Of a stretch of DNA of 61,905 nucleotides, positions 31,644 through 40,298 are shown one piece after another; position 1 is the first letter of the stretch, and the number at the start of each line of letters is the position of its first letter. The stretch is taken from positions 1 to 61,905 of the forward strand of contig QJOU01000053.1 of NCBI GenBank assembly GCA_003265685.1, given 5' to 3'. The notes beneath the pieces were generated by a model. It did not search any database. It had not been told where the DNA came from and saw nothing but the letters and a program-made list of their open reading frames with translations. The translations under genes and the position numbers were made by a program. The stretch is from Piscinibacter caeni. GTDB taxonomy: Bacteria; Pseudomonadota; Gammaproteobacteria; Burkholderiales; Burkholderiaceae_C.

Positions 31644-33467
31644 CTGACCGTCGAGAGGCATCTGCGATGTCCGAACCCTGGCGTGGGCCCTGTGGGGTGC
31701 TTGAGCCAGCTGACCGTCGAGAGGCACTTGCGTCGTCTGAATCCCCGGGGGCCTGGACCCAGTGCGTCCCCTGACCGTCGAGAGTTTGGCGTGTGCCCAT
31801 CGGGTTGCCGGCCGCACCTGGTGGTGTGCGCTGTCAGCGGGCCAGGCGTCGACGGCGCGGTGCGGGGTGTTGTGCAGGCGAGGCAGGTGAGGTGAGGGGA
31901 CGGAGATAGGGGCCGGGTGGTTCGGGTGGCGGCGGCCGGGCGGGGACAGCGGCCGGGGGTGTCGTCCCTTTGCCTTCCGGGACATGGGCCTTCGCTGACC
32001 GTCGAGAGGCACTTGCGTCGTCGGAACCCGTGCTCGAGGCCTGTGTGGTCGCGAGGCAGCTGACCGTGGAGAGGCACTTGCGTCGGCTGGATCCCCGGGG
32101 GCTTGAACCTCCTGGCGGGCGCAACCGTCGAGAGGAAAGCGCGTTCCCCCTGGGTTGCCGGCAGCCCTTGGCGGTGGCCTTGTGCAGGTGGTGCAGGTGA
32201 CTCATGGGGTGATCCGGTCGGTCCGGTCGTCCCGTCGGTGCAGGTGATCCATGGCGTCATCCGGTGGGGTCGGGCCTGCTTGTCCAGGTGGCTCAGGTCA
32301 ACGTAGATCGGGGCAGGTGATCTGGGCCGGCGGTCGCGCAGCTCGTCGTCATCGTCCGGGGCGCGGGTCCTTTGCATGGCCTCGGTGTCCCTCGGCCGGG
32401 GTCATCTCCTCATCCGGTGGCGGGCGTCTTCGCATCGGTGCTGCTGGTTCTTCCGGTGGTGCATCTGGTGTTCGCATTCACCGGGGTCGCCCCCAAAGGC
32501 ACCCTCCTAAGCTCTTGCGCAGGCATAACTATTTGCGCCTGTCCCGACGGTTGAGCACTTGGTGGGCAGGAGGCCTTTTCTCCTTGTTCGGTCTGGTCTT
32601 CTTGTGTGGGGGCCCGGCCGGTGGGGGTGCGGCGGTGGGTGCGGGTGCGCCGCTCGTTGGCGGCGCGGCATGGGTGGCGGCATGCGGGGGCGCGTGGGTA
32701 GCGGGTGCGGCGTGGGCCCGCGCCCTGGTAGCCGGCGGGGCCTGGGGCCGCTGACCGTCGAGAGGCGTCGTGTAGCGGTCCGGCGGTCGGGTCCTCTCCT
32801 GGGCCCACTGGGTCACCTGGGCCTTCTGCTGACCGTCGAGAGGCCGGGGTGCTGCTGCCGCCTGGTCGGCGTGGACATCCCTGGTGGCGTCCGCTGACCG
32901 TCGAGAGGCACTTGCGCCGGTGGATCCTTCTGCTGAGTCCACTGGGTCACTTGAGCCCTGGCTGACCGTCGAGAGGGCCAGCTTCGCCTGCGGCCTCTTG
33001 GCGCGGACAGCGGGCACTTGTTCGTCTGGGTCTTCTTCTTCGTTCTGGGTTGGTTGTGCGGGCGGGGCGGGCAGGGCGTCTTGTCGTGGTGGGCGTTCGG
33101 CGTGCGTAGCGGGGTGGGCGTCTTGCGTCGTCAGCGTGGTGGGCCGGGGCCTTCGCTGACCGTAGAGAGGCCGTGGTGATCTCGGGGCCGGGTGGGCGTC
33201 TGGGCGTGGTGGGCGTTCTGCGTGGACAACGTGGTGGGCGTCTTGCGCGGGCAGCGTGGTGGTCCGGGGGCCTTGCTGACCGTAGAGAGGCCGTGGTGCG
33301 GTTGCCGCCTGGTTGGTGGGCGTGGGTAGCGGGGCGGGCCTGACCGTCGAGAGTTTGGCGTGTGCCCCCTGGTGTGCGTGAGCCTGCTGGTTGGTGGGCG
33401 TCTGGGCCGTGGTGGGCGTCTGGCGGTTGTAGCGGGGAGGTCTCGGGGCCTGCTGACCGTCGAGAGG
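31644..33467. repeat. Non-coding array: 14 copies of a ~15-bp motif (CTGACCGTCGAGAGG)
   Basis: Copies start at 31644, 31710, 31771, 31994, 32060, 32121 (degenerate), 32751, 32829, 32894, 32962, 33156, 33276, 33340 and 33453, all in one orientation. Many are 60-68 bp apart. Two carry GTGGAG or GTAGAG variants. Segment 31644-31800 is repeated in diverged form at 31994-32150, and GGTGGGCGTCT-type repeats fill 33160-33440. Long minus-strand frames cross the region, but the motif occurs in all three frames (read as LDGQ, SRRSA, LSTVS), so it is kept as DNA or RNA, not protein. Function unknown: origin, centromere or protein-loading array are possible. Confidence 0.7.
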
Positions 33468-33602
33468 TTCTCGAGCCCCCTGGTGTTCTTGTTCCGCGGT
33501 GTGCGTGAGCCCGGGTGGTGGGCGTCTGATCCGGTGGTGTGCGCCCGGCGCGTATCCCCGGGTGAGGTCGGGGCGGGATGTCTTCTCTGGGCCTTCTCTC
33601 CG

Positions 33603-33872
33603 GCATAAATGGCTGGGTGCCGAGCTATCCTTTCCCCTCTCCACCCTGCATAAATGCTTGGGCCCTTCTGGTGGGCTCGAACCCGGTGGTGATCTTGAAC
33701 TGCGGCCGGTGGAGTTCTCTTCTACGGGAGCGCTCCGTCATAAATGGATGGGCATCAGCATGCCTTCTTGATGGCCTCGCACCGGCATAAATGCCTGTGT
33801 CGGTGTCACGCAACACGGACTGATAAAGCCGTTGCGTAAAACCGATACTGAGGCTATCATTGAGGCATAAAT
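33603..33872. repeat. Five iteron-like GCATAAAT repeats
   Basis: (G/T)CATAAAT occurs at 33603, 33648, 33738, 33785 and 33865. The first four extend to a ~20-bp consensus CGGCATAAATG-2-TG-G. Spacings are 45, 90, 47 and 80 bp. The last copy overlaps the expected transcription start of the gene at 33888. They could be replication iterons or an operator array. Confidence 0.55.
33832..33860 (+). promoter_or_regulatory. Sigma-70-like promoter
   Basis: TTGCGT (33832-33837) and TATCAT (33855-33860) with a 17-bp spacer. The expected start near 33867 falls inside the fifth GCATAAAT repeat, suggesting repression by the repeat-binding protein. Confidence 0.6.
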
Positions 33873-33887
33873 CGTTGAGCCACATCC

Positions 33888-34223
33888 ATGAAGACCTTCG
33901 CATCCCTCACCTCCGCCGCAGTCGCTGCACTCCTCGCCGCTTTCGTCGGTGCCATCGCTGGCTTCTTCGTCGGCTTCGTCGGGGTCCTGGCGTTCGGTGT
34001 GACCTTCGCCTCTCTTCCCCTGTTCGGTGTCGGCGGCGCGGCCCTGTTCGGCCTGGTGGGCGCCTACAGGGGCTACACCCGGGCTGCTGATTCGGCAGCT
34101 GTGGTGGACCCGGCCTGGGCGGCTGAAGACGTGGTGACGGCCGGCAGCGATGTCTTCGTCGCTCCGGACGAGCCGTTCACCCCGGTCAACCACCTGTGGC
34201 AAGACGGCAGCAAGGGCGAGTGA
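33888..34223 (+). CDS. Small Gly-rich membrane protein
   Basis: 111 aa. Residues ~8-62 are two or three Gly/Ala/Phe-rich membrane helices (AAVAALLAAFVGAIAGFFVG; FGVGGAALFGLVGAYRG). The acidic C-terminal tail (~65-111) is soluble. ATG 28 nt after the -10 box with no clear Shine-Dalgarno. It ends 29 bp before the helicase gene and is probably co-transcribed with it. Function unknown. Confidence 0.65.
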   Translation: MKTFASLTSAAVAALLAAFVGAIAGFFVGFVGVLAFGVTFASLPLFGVGGAALFGLVGAYRGYTRAADSAAVVDPAWAAEDVVTAGSDVFVAPDEPFTPVNHLWQDGSKGE

Positions 34224-34252
34224 GCCCGGCGCAACGAATCGAGATCCAGATC

Positions 34253-36139
34253 ATGACGACCCTTCAACTCACCCCCGAGCAGAGCCTGATCGTCCACAGC
34301 AGCGTGGACGTGCTCCTGGTTCAAGCCTTCGCCGGCACGGGCAAGACCTCGACCCTGATCGAGTACGCCCGGGCCAACCCGCATCTGCGCATCCTCTACC
34401 TGGCGTTCTCCAAGGCGATCCAGCTGGAGGCGGCCAAGCGCTTCCCGACCAACGTCACCTGCAAGACCACCCACGGTCTGGCCTGGCGGCGTTCGGGCGC
34501 CCTCTACAAGGAGGCGGGCAAGCTCGGCTTCATCAACGTGCGCGACCTGATGCAACTCTTCAGCGTCGAGGCTCGTGAGGCCCGGGTCGTTCTCACCACC
34601 CTGGAGCGCTTCATCCAGTCGGCCGACGCCAAGGTCCAAGACGCCCACGTGCCCTCGGACATCATGAACACGGCTCACCGTGCAAGGGCGGGTCAACTGG
34701 CGGCGCGTGCCTGGGACGTGATGCGCGACCTGCAGAACTCGGCCCTGAAGATGACCCACGACGGCTACTTCAAGTTGTTCCAGCTGAGCAACCCGGACCT
34801 GTCGATGGAGTGCGACGTGATCCTCGGCGACGAGTGGCAGGACACCAACCCGGTCACCCACGCCCTTGTCTCGGCACAACAGTGCCGCAAGGTCTTCGTC
34901 GGCGACTCGCACCAGTCGATCTTCGCCTTCCGCGGCGCCGTCAACGCGATGAAACAAGTCAAGGCGGAACAAGTCCTGCGCCTGACCCACTCGTTCCGCT
35001 TCGGCTCGGGCATCGCCCAGCTCGCCACCAAGATCCTCGCCGGCCTCAAGGGCGAGAAGCACCCGCTCGTCGGCCGCGGCCGCAACGAGTCGGTCTTCAC
35101 CGTCGACCGCACCCGCCCCTACACCGTCATCGCCCGCTCCAACGGCACCCTCTTCGCCGAAACCGTGGCGCTGCTGGGCCGCGTCAAGTTCCACCTGGTC
35201 GGCCTCGAAGAAGACCGCGACCGCAACCTGACCTACGCCCCGTTCGAGAAGCTGGTCGACGTCCACTACGTCCTCACGCACCAGGGCCACCTGGCGCGCG
35301 ACGCGTTCATCCGCGCCTTCAAGTCGCCCGCCCAGCTCAAGGACTACGCCGGCGCCGCCGACGACAAAGAACTGCTGATGCTGGTCAAGATCGCCGAAGA
35401 CTACGGCCGCAACGTGCCGGCCCTGGTCTCGCGCATCAAGGCCGAAGTCCTGCGCGACGGCCACGACGCCCACGTCACCCTCACCACCGCCCACCGCTCC
35501 AAGGGCCTGGAATGGGATCAGGTCGTGCTCTGCAGCGACTTCGAGGAATTCATCGGCGACAAGGGCGACCTGCGCCGCGCCACGACGCAAGAGCTCGTGC
35601 AGGAAGCCAACCTCCTGTACGTGGCCGCCACCCGCGCCCTGCGCGCCCTGGAGAAGAACCGCCAGATCCTCGAGATCGAGCAGCTGCTGGCCAAGGCCAA
35701 CTTCGAGCTGCCGAAGGAACAAGCCCTGCCGGCCCCGGCCGCCGCACCCGCGAAGGCCCCGGCCGCCGCCGCGGCGCCGGTCGCCCCGCGCGCCGAAGGC
35801 CTGGCTGCCACCATGCACTCGGCGGAAGAAGCTGCGCGCGCCGCTCAACCCCCGGTGCAACTGGCCGGCGAACTGCCCAAGCTGCCGCACGACTTCCACA
35901 AGCGCGCCCTGCTCGAGCAGGTGCAGCACGCGATCCTCGTGGTCGGCCTGCTGGACCTGGGCGAACTCGCCGCCCTGCTGGCGCGCACCCGCGAAGACAC
36001 CGCCCGCATCCTCGGCAACCTGATCGCCAAGGGCCACATCTCGGCTCGCCTGTTCGCCCACGAGCCGGCGATCGCCGCCTCGGCCACCGCCGCCCAGACC
36101 CAGGCCGCCGCACCGCAAGCGGCCATCGACTTCCTCTGA
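34253..36139 (+). CDS. UvrD/Rep-type superfamily 1 DNA helicase
   Basis: 628 aa, ATG at 34253. Superfamily 1A motifs are in order: Q-motif LTPEQSLIV, Walker A AFAGTGKTS (~25-33), Walker B DEWQDTNP (~193), motif III GDSHQSIFAFRGA, motif V TTAHRSKGLEWDQV and motif VI LLYVAATRA. The domain layout is short, like single-chain UvrD-family or Fbh1-like plasmid helicases, with no nuclease domain. An Ala/Pro linker (~490-525) leads to a small helical C-terminal domain (LGELAALLARTREDTARILG) that looks like a winged helix. A role in plasmid replication or repair is likely. Confidence 0.9.
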   Translation: MTTLQLTPEQSLIVHSSVDVLLVQAFAGTGKTSTLIEYARANPHLRILYLAFSKAIQLEAAKRFPTNVTCKTTHGLAWRRSGALYKEAGKLGFINVRDLMQLFSVEAREARVVLTTLERFIQSADAKVQDAHVPSDIMNTAHRARAGQLAARAWDVMRDLQNSALKMTHDGYFKLFQLSNPDLSMECDVILGDEWQDTNPVTHALVSAQQCRKVFVGDSHQSIFAFRGAVNAMKQVKAEQVLRLTHSFRFGSGIAQLATKILAGLKGEKHPLVGRGRNESVFTVDRTRPYTVIARSNGTLFAETVALLGRVKFHLVGLEEDRDRNLTYAPFEKLVDVHYVLTHQGHLARDAFIRAFKSPAQLKDYAGAADDKELLMLVKIAEDYGRNVPALVSRIKAEVLRDGHDAHVTLTTAHRSKGLEWDQVVLCSDFEEFIGDKGDLRRATTQELVQEANLLYVAATRALRALEKNRQILEIEQLLAKANFELPKEQALPAPAAAPAKAPAAAAAPVAPRAEGLAATMHSAEEAARAAQPPVQLAGELPKLPHDFHKRALLEQVQHAILVVGLLDLGELAALLARTREDTARILGNLIAKGHISARLFAHEPAIAASATAAQTQAAAPQAAIDFL

Positions 36140-36189
36140 TCCACCCGCGCCAACCCTGTATTGCGCAATCCACGACAACGAACCTGACC

Positions 36190-36654
36190 ATGACCCAGCC
36201 CAAGACCCCGATCACCGTCTTCGAGAAGATCCGCCAGCAGATCGAGCTGCCCGGCCCCGCGGCCGCGCCCGGCGCGGCCGCCGCGATGTTCGCCGAATTC
36301 AACGTGCCGGCCTTCCTGGAAACCCAGGCCGCTTCGATGCGCACCGCCGGTTTCCGGGCCGCCGCCGAGCTGGTCGAGGCGGGCACGCACGTGTCGCTGT
36401 CCTGGGTGCCGCAGCGCGACGCCGCGCCCGATGCGCCCGAGGCGCGTCTGGACATCCGCGTGGTCGAAGGCAGCAACCGGCCGTTCCGCGCGCGCTTCAT
36501 CTACCAGGCGTTCGACGGCCAGCGCGAGGTCGCCGGCGTCTGCGCGCAGTACATGGACGCGGCCCTGCTGAACCGCTGGTTCGCCCACTTCACCGAGCTG
36601 TGCCTGACCGCCCAGGCCCAGGCCGCCGAGCACCCGGCCGGCGCCGCCGCCTGA
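36190..36654 (+). CDS. Paralogue family member 1, unknown function
   Basis: 154 aa. Shares a domain with the genes at 37588, 39053 (C-terminus) and 39865: a (F/L)L-x2-Q-x3-MR-x-AGFRA helix, an L-x-W-x-P strand, a beta-rich middle, and an end like LLNRWFAHFTELCLTAQ. The Arg-Trp-Phe-Ala end is nearly identical in the gene at 37588. No known family. Translation probably follows the helicase gene (50-bp gap). Confidence 0.65.
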   Translation: MTQPKTPITVFEKIRQQIELPGPAAAPGAAAAMFAEFNVPAFLETQAASMRTAGFRAAAELVEAGTHVSLSWVPQRDAAPDAPEARLDIRVVEGSNRPFRARFIYQAFDGQREVAGVCAQYMDAALLNRWFAHFTELCLTAQAQAAEHPAGAAA

Positions 36655-36677
36655 TCCGAAGACCGCCGAGCACTCCG

Positions 36678-37547
36678 ATGCAGTCGCGCCGCGCCGCCCT
36701 CGCCAACCTGTCCGCCCTGGTGGCCAGCCTCACCGCCAGCCCGCTCCTGCAGGCCGCCGGCGCGAGCGCGCGCATGCCGTCGATCTTCATCGGCCACGGC
36801 TCGCCGATGAACGCGATCTCGCGCAACAGCTTCACCGACACCCTGGCCGCCTGGGGCAAGCGCCTGCCGCGCCCGCGCGCCATCGTCGTCGTCTCGGCCC
36901 ACTGGCTCTCGCGCGGCGCCACCGGCGTCACCTCGAACCCGGCGCCGCCGACGATCCACGACTTCAGCGGCTTCCCGCGCGAGCTGCAGGAGATGACCTA
37001 CCCGGCCAAGGGCGACCCGCGCCTGGCCCGCGAGATCGCCTCGCTCATCCGCAGCCAGCGCGGCGTGCCGACCACCGAATGGGGCCTCGACCACGGCACC
37101 TGGACCGTCCTGCACCACCTGTTCCCCGGCGCGCCCGTGCCCGTCCTGCAGGTGTCGATCGACTACGACCAGGGCGCCGCCTTCCACCTGGCCATCGGCC
37201 GCGAACTCGCCGCGCTGCGCGAGAAGGGCGTGCTCGTGGTGGGCAGCGGCAACATCGTGCACAACCTGCGCGCCACCGACCGCGGCACCCCGGAAGGCCA
37301 GATCGCCAGCCGCCCCTGGGCCGCCGCGTTCGACGAGGCGGTCAAGGCCGCCTTGTCCCAGCGGGACGACAAGGCGCTGCTGGCCTACGAGAACCTGGAC
37401 GGCGCGGCGATGGCCGTGGCCACCCCGGACCACTACTGGCCGTTCCTCTACGCGCTGGGCGCGGCCGACGCCGGCACGCCGCCGGCCACCGTGTTCGAAG
37501 GTTTCCACAGCGGCACGCTGTCCATGCGCTGCCTGCAGTTCGGCTGA
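36678..37547 (+). CDS. ygiD: 4,5-DOPA dioxygenase extradiol family (YgiD-like)
   Basis: 289 aa. Class III extradiol (LigB-like) features are visible: IFIGHGSPMNAI, AIVVVSAHWLSRGA with the metal His, the WGLDHGTWTVLHHLFPGAPV block, and GSGNIVHNLR. Zinc replaces iron in the known YgiD fold. The N-terminus MQSRRAALANLSALVASLTA resembles a twin-arginine signal, so export is possible, which would be unusual. The chromosomal-type enzyme inside a run of unknown plasmid genes suggests capture from a chromosome. Confidence 0.85.
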   Translation: MQSRRAALANLSALVASLTASPLLQAAGASARMPSIFIGHGSPMNAISRNSFTDTLAAWGKRLPRPRAIVVVSAHWLSRGATGVTSNPAPPTIHDFSGFPRELQEMTYPAKGDPRLAREIASLIRSQRGVPTTEWGLDHGTWTVLHHLFPGAPVPVLQVSIDYDQGAAFHLAIGRELAALREKGVLVVGSGNIVHNLRATDRGTPEGQIASRPWAAAFDEAVKAALSQRDDKALLAYENLDGAAMAVATPDHYWPFLYALGAADAGTPPATVFEGFHSGTLSMRCLQFG

Positions 37548-37587
37548 CCCGCCGCCCCAGAAGCAACCACCCCGAGAGGAGCCCACC

Positions 37588-38040
37588 ATGACCACCGTCT
37601 TCGAACAGATCCTGACCCAGGTCGACCGCGCCGGCACGCCGCCGGCCGAGGGCGCCGAGGCGCGCATGGCGCAGGACGCCAAGCTGTTCGCCGACGCCGG
37701 CGTGCGCGAGTTCCTCACGGCCCAGATGGAGGCGATGCGCGCCGCGGGTTTCCGCGCCCGCGTGCACTCCAACGACATCGGCGTGGCCAACCAGGTGCTG
37801 GAGTGGCACCCGGCCGCCCTCGGCGAGATGCCGGCGCGCGCCACCGCCACCTTCGACATCAGCTCCACCGGCGACAAGACGGTGCGCTTCACGGCCCACC
37901 TGTCCTACGTGAACGACGAAGGCCAGGAGACGCAGCTGTTCCTGTCGGCGACCTACCTGGATCGCGCCCTCCTGGAGCGCTGGTTCGCCACCTTCGTCGA
38001 CCTGTGCCTGACCGCGCGCCGCAGCCGCGGCACCGTCTGA
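37588..38040 (+). CDS. Paralogue family member 2, unknown function
   Basis: 150 aa, with AGAGGAG 7 nt before the ATG. It aligns with the gene at 36190 over its whole length: FLTAQMEAMRAAGFRARVHS, LEWHPA, and LLERWFATFVDLCLTARR. No catalytic residues stand out. The copies flanking the dioxygenase gene suggest a tandem duplication into which, or around which, that gene was placed. Confidence 0.65.
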   Translation: MTTVFEQILTQVDRAGTPPAEGAEARMAQDAKLFADAGVREFLTAQMEAMRAAGFRARVHSNDIGVANQVLEWHPAALGEMPARATATFDISSTGDKTVRFTAHLSYVNDEGQETQLFLSATYLDRALLERWFATFVDLCLTARRSRGTV

Positions 38041-38072
38041 CCATCACCGATCAAGGAAGGGGATTTCGCTCC

Positions 38073-38438
38073 ATGCTGCCGTTCACGCCCGACACCGCAC
38101 TGCCCGCGCGCACCGATTCGCGCCAGTGGCTGCGCCTGCTGCACAAGCGGCTGCAGGCCCTGGCCGCCGGCGCCGCGGGCTTCGTCGTCGTGCTCGAGGA
38201 CGGCTTCGACACGCTCAGCGTGGGCGCCAAGCAGGACGACGGCACGCTCGACCCGCTGCTGGTGGTGAGCGTGGCCGGCGGCTTCCTGATGACGATGAGC
38301 CTGCTGGGCGAGATCGCCGCGGCCGACACCTGCCGCCTGGCCGACGCCGAGGGCCTGGCCCGCATCGAAGAACAGGTGGTGGCGCTGATCGGCCTGGCCG
38401 GCGCGCTGCGCGCCGAGCACGCGGAGCTCGCCCGATGA
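38073..38438 (+). CDS. Hypothetical protein
   Basis: 121 aa, AAGGAAGG ~10 nt before the ATG at 38073. A helix (LRLLHKRLQALAAGAAGFVV), a beta segment (VLEDGFDTLSVGAK) and a long C-terminal helix pair. Its stop overlaps the next start by 4 bp (ATGA). No family recognised. Confidence 0.6.
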   Translation: MLPFTPDTALPARTDSRQWLRLLHKRLQALAAGAAGFVVVLEDGFDTLSVGAKQDDGTLDPLLVVSVAGGFLMTMSLLGEIAAADTCRLADAEGLARIEEQVVALIGLAGALRAEHAELAR

Positions 38439-38605
38439 GCGGCTGGGAGATCGCGATCGCGCTGCTGGTGCTGGCCGCGCTGGTGCTGACCCTGCGCCTG
38501 ATCCGCCGCGGCGGCACGCGCCGCCTGGGCGCCGAGGACGCCCGGGACACCGACATCACGTCGCGGGTGTTCGACCCGCGGTTCCGACTGGACAAGGACC
38601 GCTGA
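38435..38605 (+). CDS. Small single-span membrane protein
   Basis: 56 aa. ATG at 38435 overlaps the previous stop. One membrane helix (EIAIALLVLAALVLTLRLI) is followed by RR and a basic/acidic tail expected in the cytoplasm. Coupled translation suggests a partner of the 38073 product. Function unknown. Confidence 0.6.
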   Translation: MSGWEIAIALLVLAALVLTLRLIRRGGTRRLGAEDARDTDITSRVFDPRFRLDKDR

Positions 38606-38609
38606 GCCC

Positions 38610-39041
38610 ATGTCCAAATCGACCCCGAAGCTGCTGCGCGTGCGCCCGGCCGGCCCCGACCACCAGGTCGTGACGGTGACGAGCGCCTCGAAGGCCTACC
38701 GCCGCCAGCCGTGCCCGTCCTGCCCCTGGCGCGTGGACGCCACCGGCACGTTCCCGGCCGAAGCCTTCCGCCACTCGGCGGAGACGGCCTACGACATGTC
38801 GCAGCATGTCTTCTCGTGCCACGAATCGGGCCAGAAGAAGCCCGCCACCTGCGCAGGCTTCCTGCTGCGCGGCGCCACCCACAACCTGGCCGCCCGCCTG
38901 GGCTACCTCAATGGCCGCTACGGCCATGACGTGACCGACGGCGGCCTGGACCTCCACCCGAGCTACGCCGCGATGGCCATCGCCAACGGCGTGCTCCCCG
39001 ACGAACCCTGCCTGGCCGCCTGCCGCGGCCCGAACGACTGA
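38610..39041 (+). CDS. DUF6283 family protein
   Basis: 143 aa. Matches the family pattern RQPCPSCPWR near residue 32, then a HVFSCHESG-x-KKPATCAGFLL segment and GATHN. The C-x2-C and C/H/C residues suggest a zinc site. Family members are common in phages and plasmids; function unknown. It starts 4 bp after the previous stop. Confidence 0.75.
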   Translation: MSKSTPKLLRVRPAGPDHQVVTVTSASKAYRRQPCPSCPWRVDATGTFPAEAFRHSAETAYDMSQHVFSCHESGQKKPATCAGFLLRGATHNLAARLGYLNGRYGHDVTDGGLDLHPSYAAMAIANGVLPDEPCLAACRGPND

Positions 39042-39052
39042 TCACGCTGACG

Positions 39053-39841
39053 ATGCCCGCCCCGAACGCTCTGGCCCTGACCGCCGCCCCCCGATACTTC
39101 GACCAGCCCGCCTGGCGCCGCCTGTGCACCGCCGCCTGCGACACCGCGGCGCGCGCCTGCGGTGCGTCGGACACGGTCTTCACCTCGCTGTACAGCGCCG
39201 CGATCGACGCCGCGCTGCGCGACGTGCCGGCCGCCCAGCAGCCGCTGGCGCTGGCGATCGCCCGCGAGCTCGGCGACTACGCCACCGCCGAGGAGATTGC
39301 CCGCGACCGCGCCGAGATGCTGGCGCAGGGCTGGTGCACGCACGGGATCGACCCGAACGCCTGCCCGGCCGGCTGCGGCGACCTGGCGGCCGAGCGCGAC
39401 GGCGCCGCCAACGAGGATGTGGAGCAACCGGCCGAGGAGCAGAAAGGTGCCGACCCGCACGACCTCGTGCTGTGCTGGTCGTTCCTGCAGAGCAAGCAGT
39501 GGGCGCTGGAGGCGCGCGGCTTCGCGGCGGACCTGGCCCGCCGGCCGGCCGTGGAAGCCGGCAGCGGCGCACGCCTGGTGTTCACCTGGGTGCCGGGCGA
39601 GTGCTCGCCGCTGACGAGCCGGGCCTCGCGCGAGTACGCGCTGGAGATCTCGCTGCCGGCCGGCGCCGGCGACGTGGTGGCGCGTTTCGCCGGCTGCGGC
39701 CTGGACTGCGCGCGCACCGAGCGCCGCGCCGGCGCCGACGCGGACCTGGACGCGATCCTGACCCAGTGGTTCACCGAGTTCCAGCACGCGACGCGCATGG
39801 CGCACGACGTGTGGTTCGTCCACGCCACGGGCCGGGCCTGA
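39053..39841 (+). CDS. Two-domain protein; C-terminus is paralogue family member 3
   Basis: 262 aa. The N-terminal ~110 residues are helical with a Cys cluster (GWCTHGIDPNACPAGCGDLA) and a segment LALAIARELGDYATAEEIAR. After an acidic linker, residues ~140-255 match the paralogue domain (LVLCWSFLQSKQWALEARGF, FTWVPGE, ILTQWFTEFQHATRMA). Likely a fusion of a metal-binding module to that domain. Function unknown. Confidence 0.6.
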   Translation: MPAPNALALTAAPRYFDQPAWRRLCTAACDTAARACGASDTVFTSLYSAAIDAALRDVPAAQQPLALAIARELGDYATAEEIARDRAEMLAQGWCTHGIDPNACPAGCGDLAAERDGAANEDVEQPAEEQKGADPHDLVLCWSFLQSKQWALEARGFAADLARRPAVEAGSGARLVFTWVPGECSPLTSRASREYALEISLPAGAGDVVARFAGCGLDCARTERRAGADADLDAILTQWFTEFQHATRMAHDVWFVHATGRA

Positions 39842-39864
39842 GCCACGAGACGAGCGAGCGCGCG

Positions 39865-40275
39865 ATGCCCGACTTCACCGACACCCTGATCGCCTGCCAG
39901 CAGATGAGCCTGCTGGGTGCGGACCCGGCCGGCGCCGTCGAGCAGGCCAAGAGCGACTTCGACCTGGTGGGCGTGGCCGCGCACCTGACCCAGCTGCGCA
40001 TCGAGATGCTCGAGCACGGCCACCCGGCGACGCTGGCCGCCGCCGAAGACTGCACCTCGGCCAAGCTGACCTGGCGCCTGCCGGGCGCGCACCACCCGCG
40101 CGACCGCTACACGCTGGCCATCGAGGTGGCCGCCGGCGGCGCGACCGCCCGCTTCGTGGGGCCGGCGCGCAGCACCGCGCTGATCCTGCAGACCCGCAAC
40201 TTCAATCCCGACGCTCTGCACCGCTGGAGCGCGACCTTCATCGAATGGGCGCTCACCTCGCGCGAGGCCCGCTGA
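39865..40275 (+). CDS. Paralogue family member 4, unknown function
   Basis: 136 aa. Same layout as the genes at 36190 and 37588 but more diverged: AAHLTQLRIEMLEHGHPATL, KLTWRLPG, and ALHRWSATFIEWALTSRE at the end. No family recognised. ATG at 39865 follows the previous stop by 23 bp. Confidence 0.6.
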   Translation: MPDFTDTLIACQQMSLLGADPAGAVEQAKSDFDLVGVAAHLTQLRIEMLEHGHPATLAAAEDCTSAKLTWRLPGAHHPRDRYTLAIEVAAGGATARFVGPARSTALILQTRNFNPDALHRWSATFIEWALTSREAR

Positions 40276-40298
40276 ACACACCCTGAATCTTGTCACCC

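Noticed and set aside
31644-33467. CRISPR array
   Set aside because: The repeated unit is ~15 bp, spacing is irregular (61 to 630 bp) and there are no cas genes.
32529-33644. Long minus-strand open frame with PLDGQ-type repeats
   Set aside because: The repeats occur in several frames of the same strand, the composition is extreme (Pro/His/Arg/Thr) and no ribosome site is present; the frame is a by-product of the DNA repeat array.
34073-36178. 701-codon minus-strand frame
   Set aside because: It is ant sense to the UvrD-type helicase, which has complete superfamily 1 motifs; its Gly/Val/Ala-rich composition is typical of a shadow frame.
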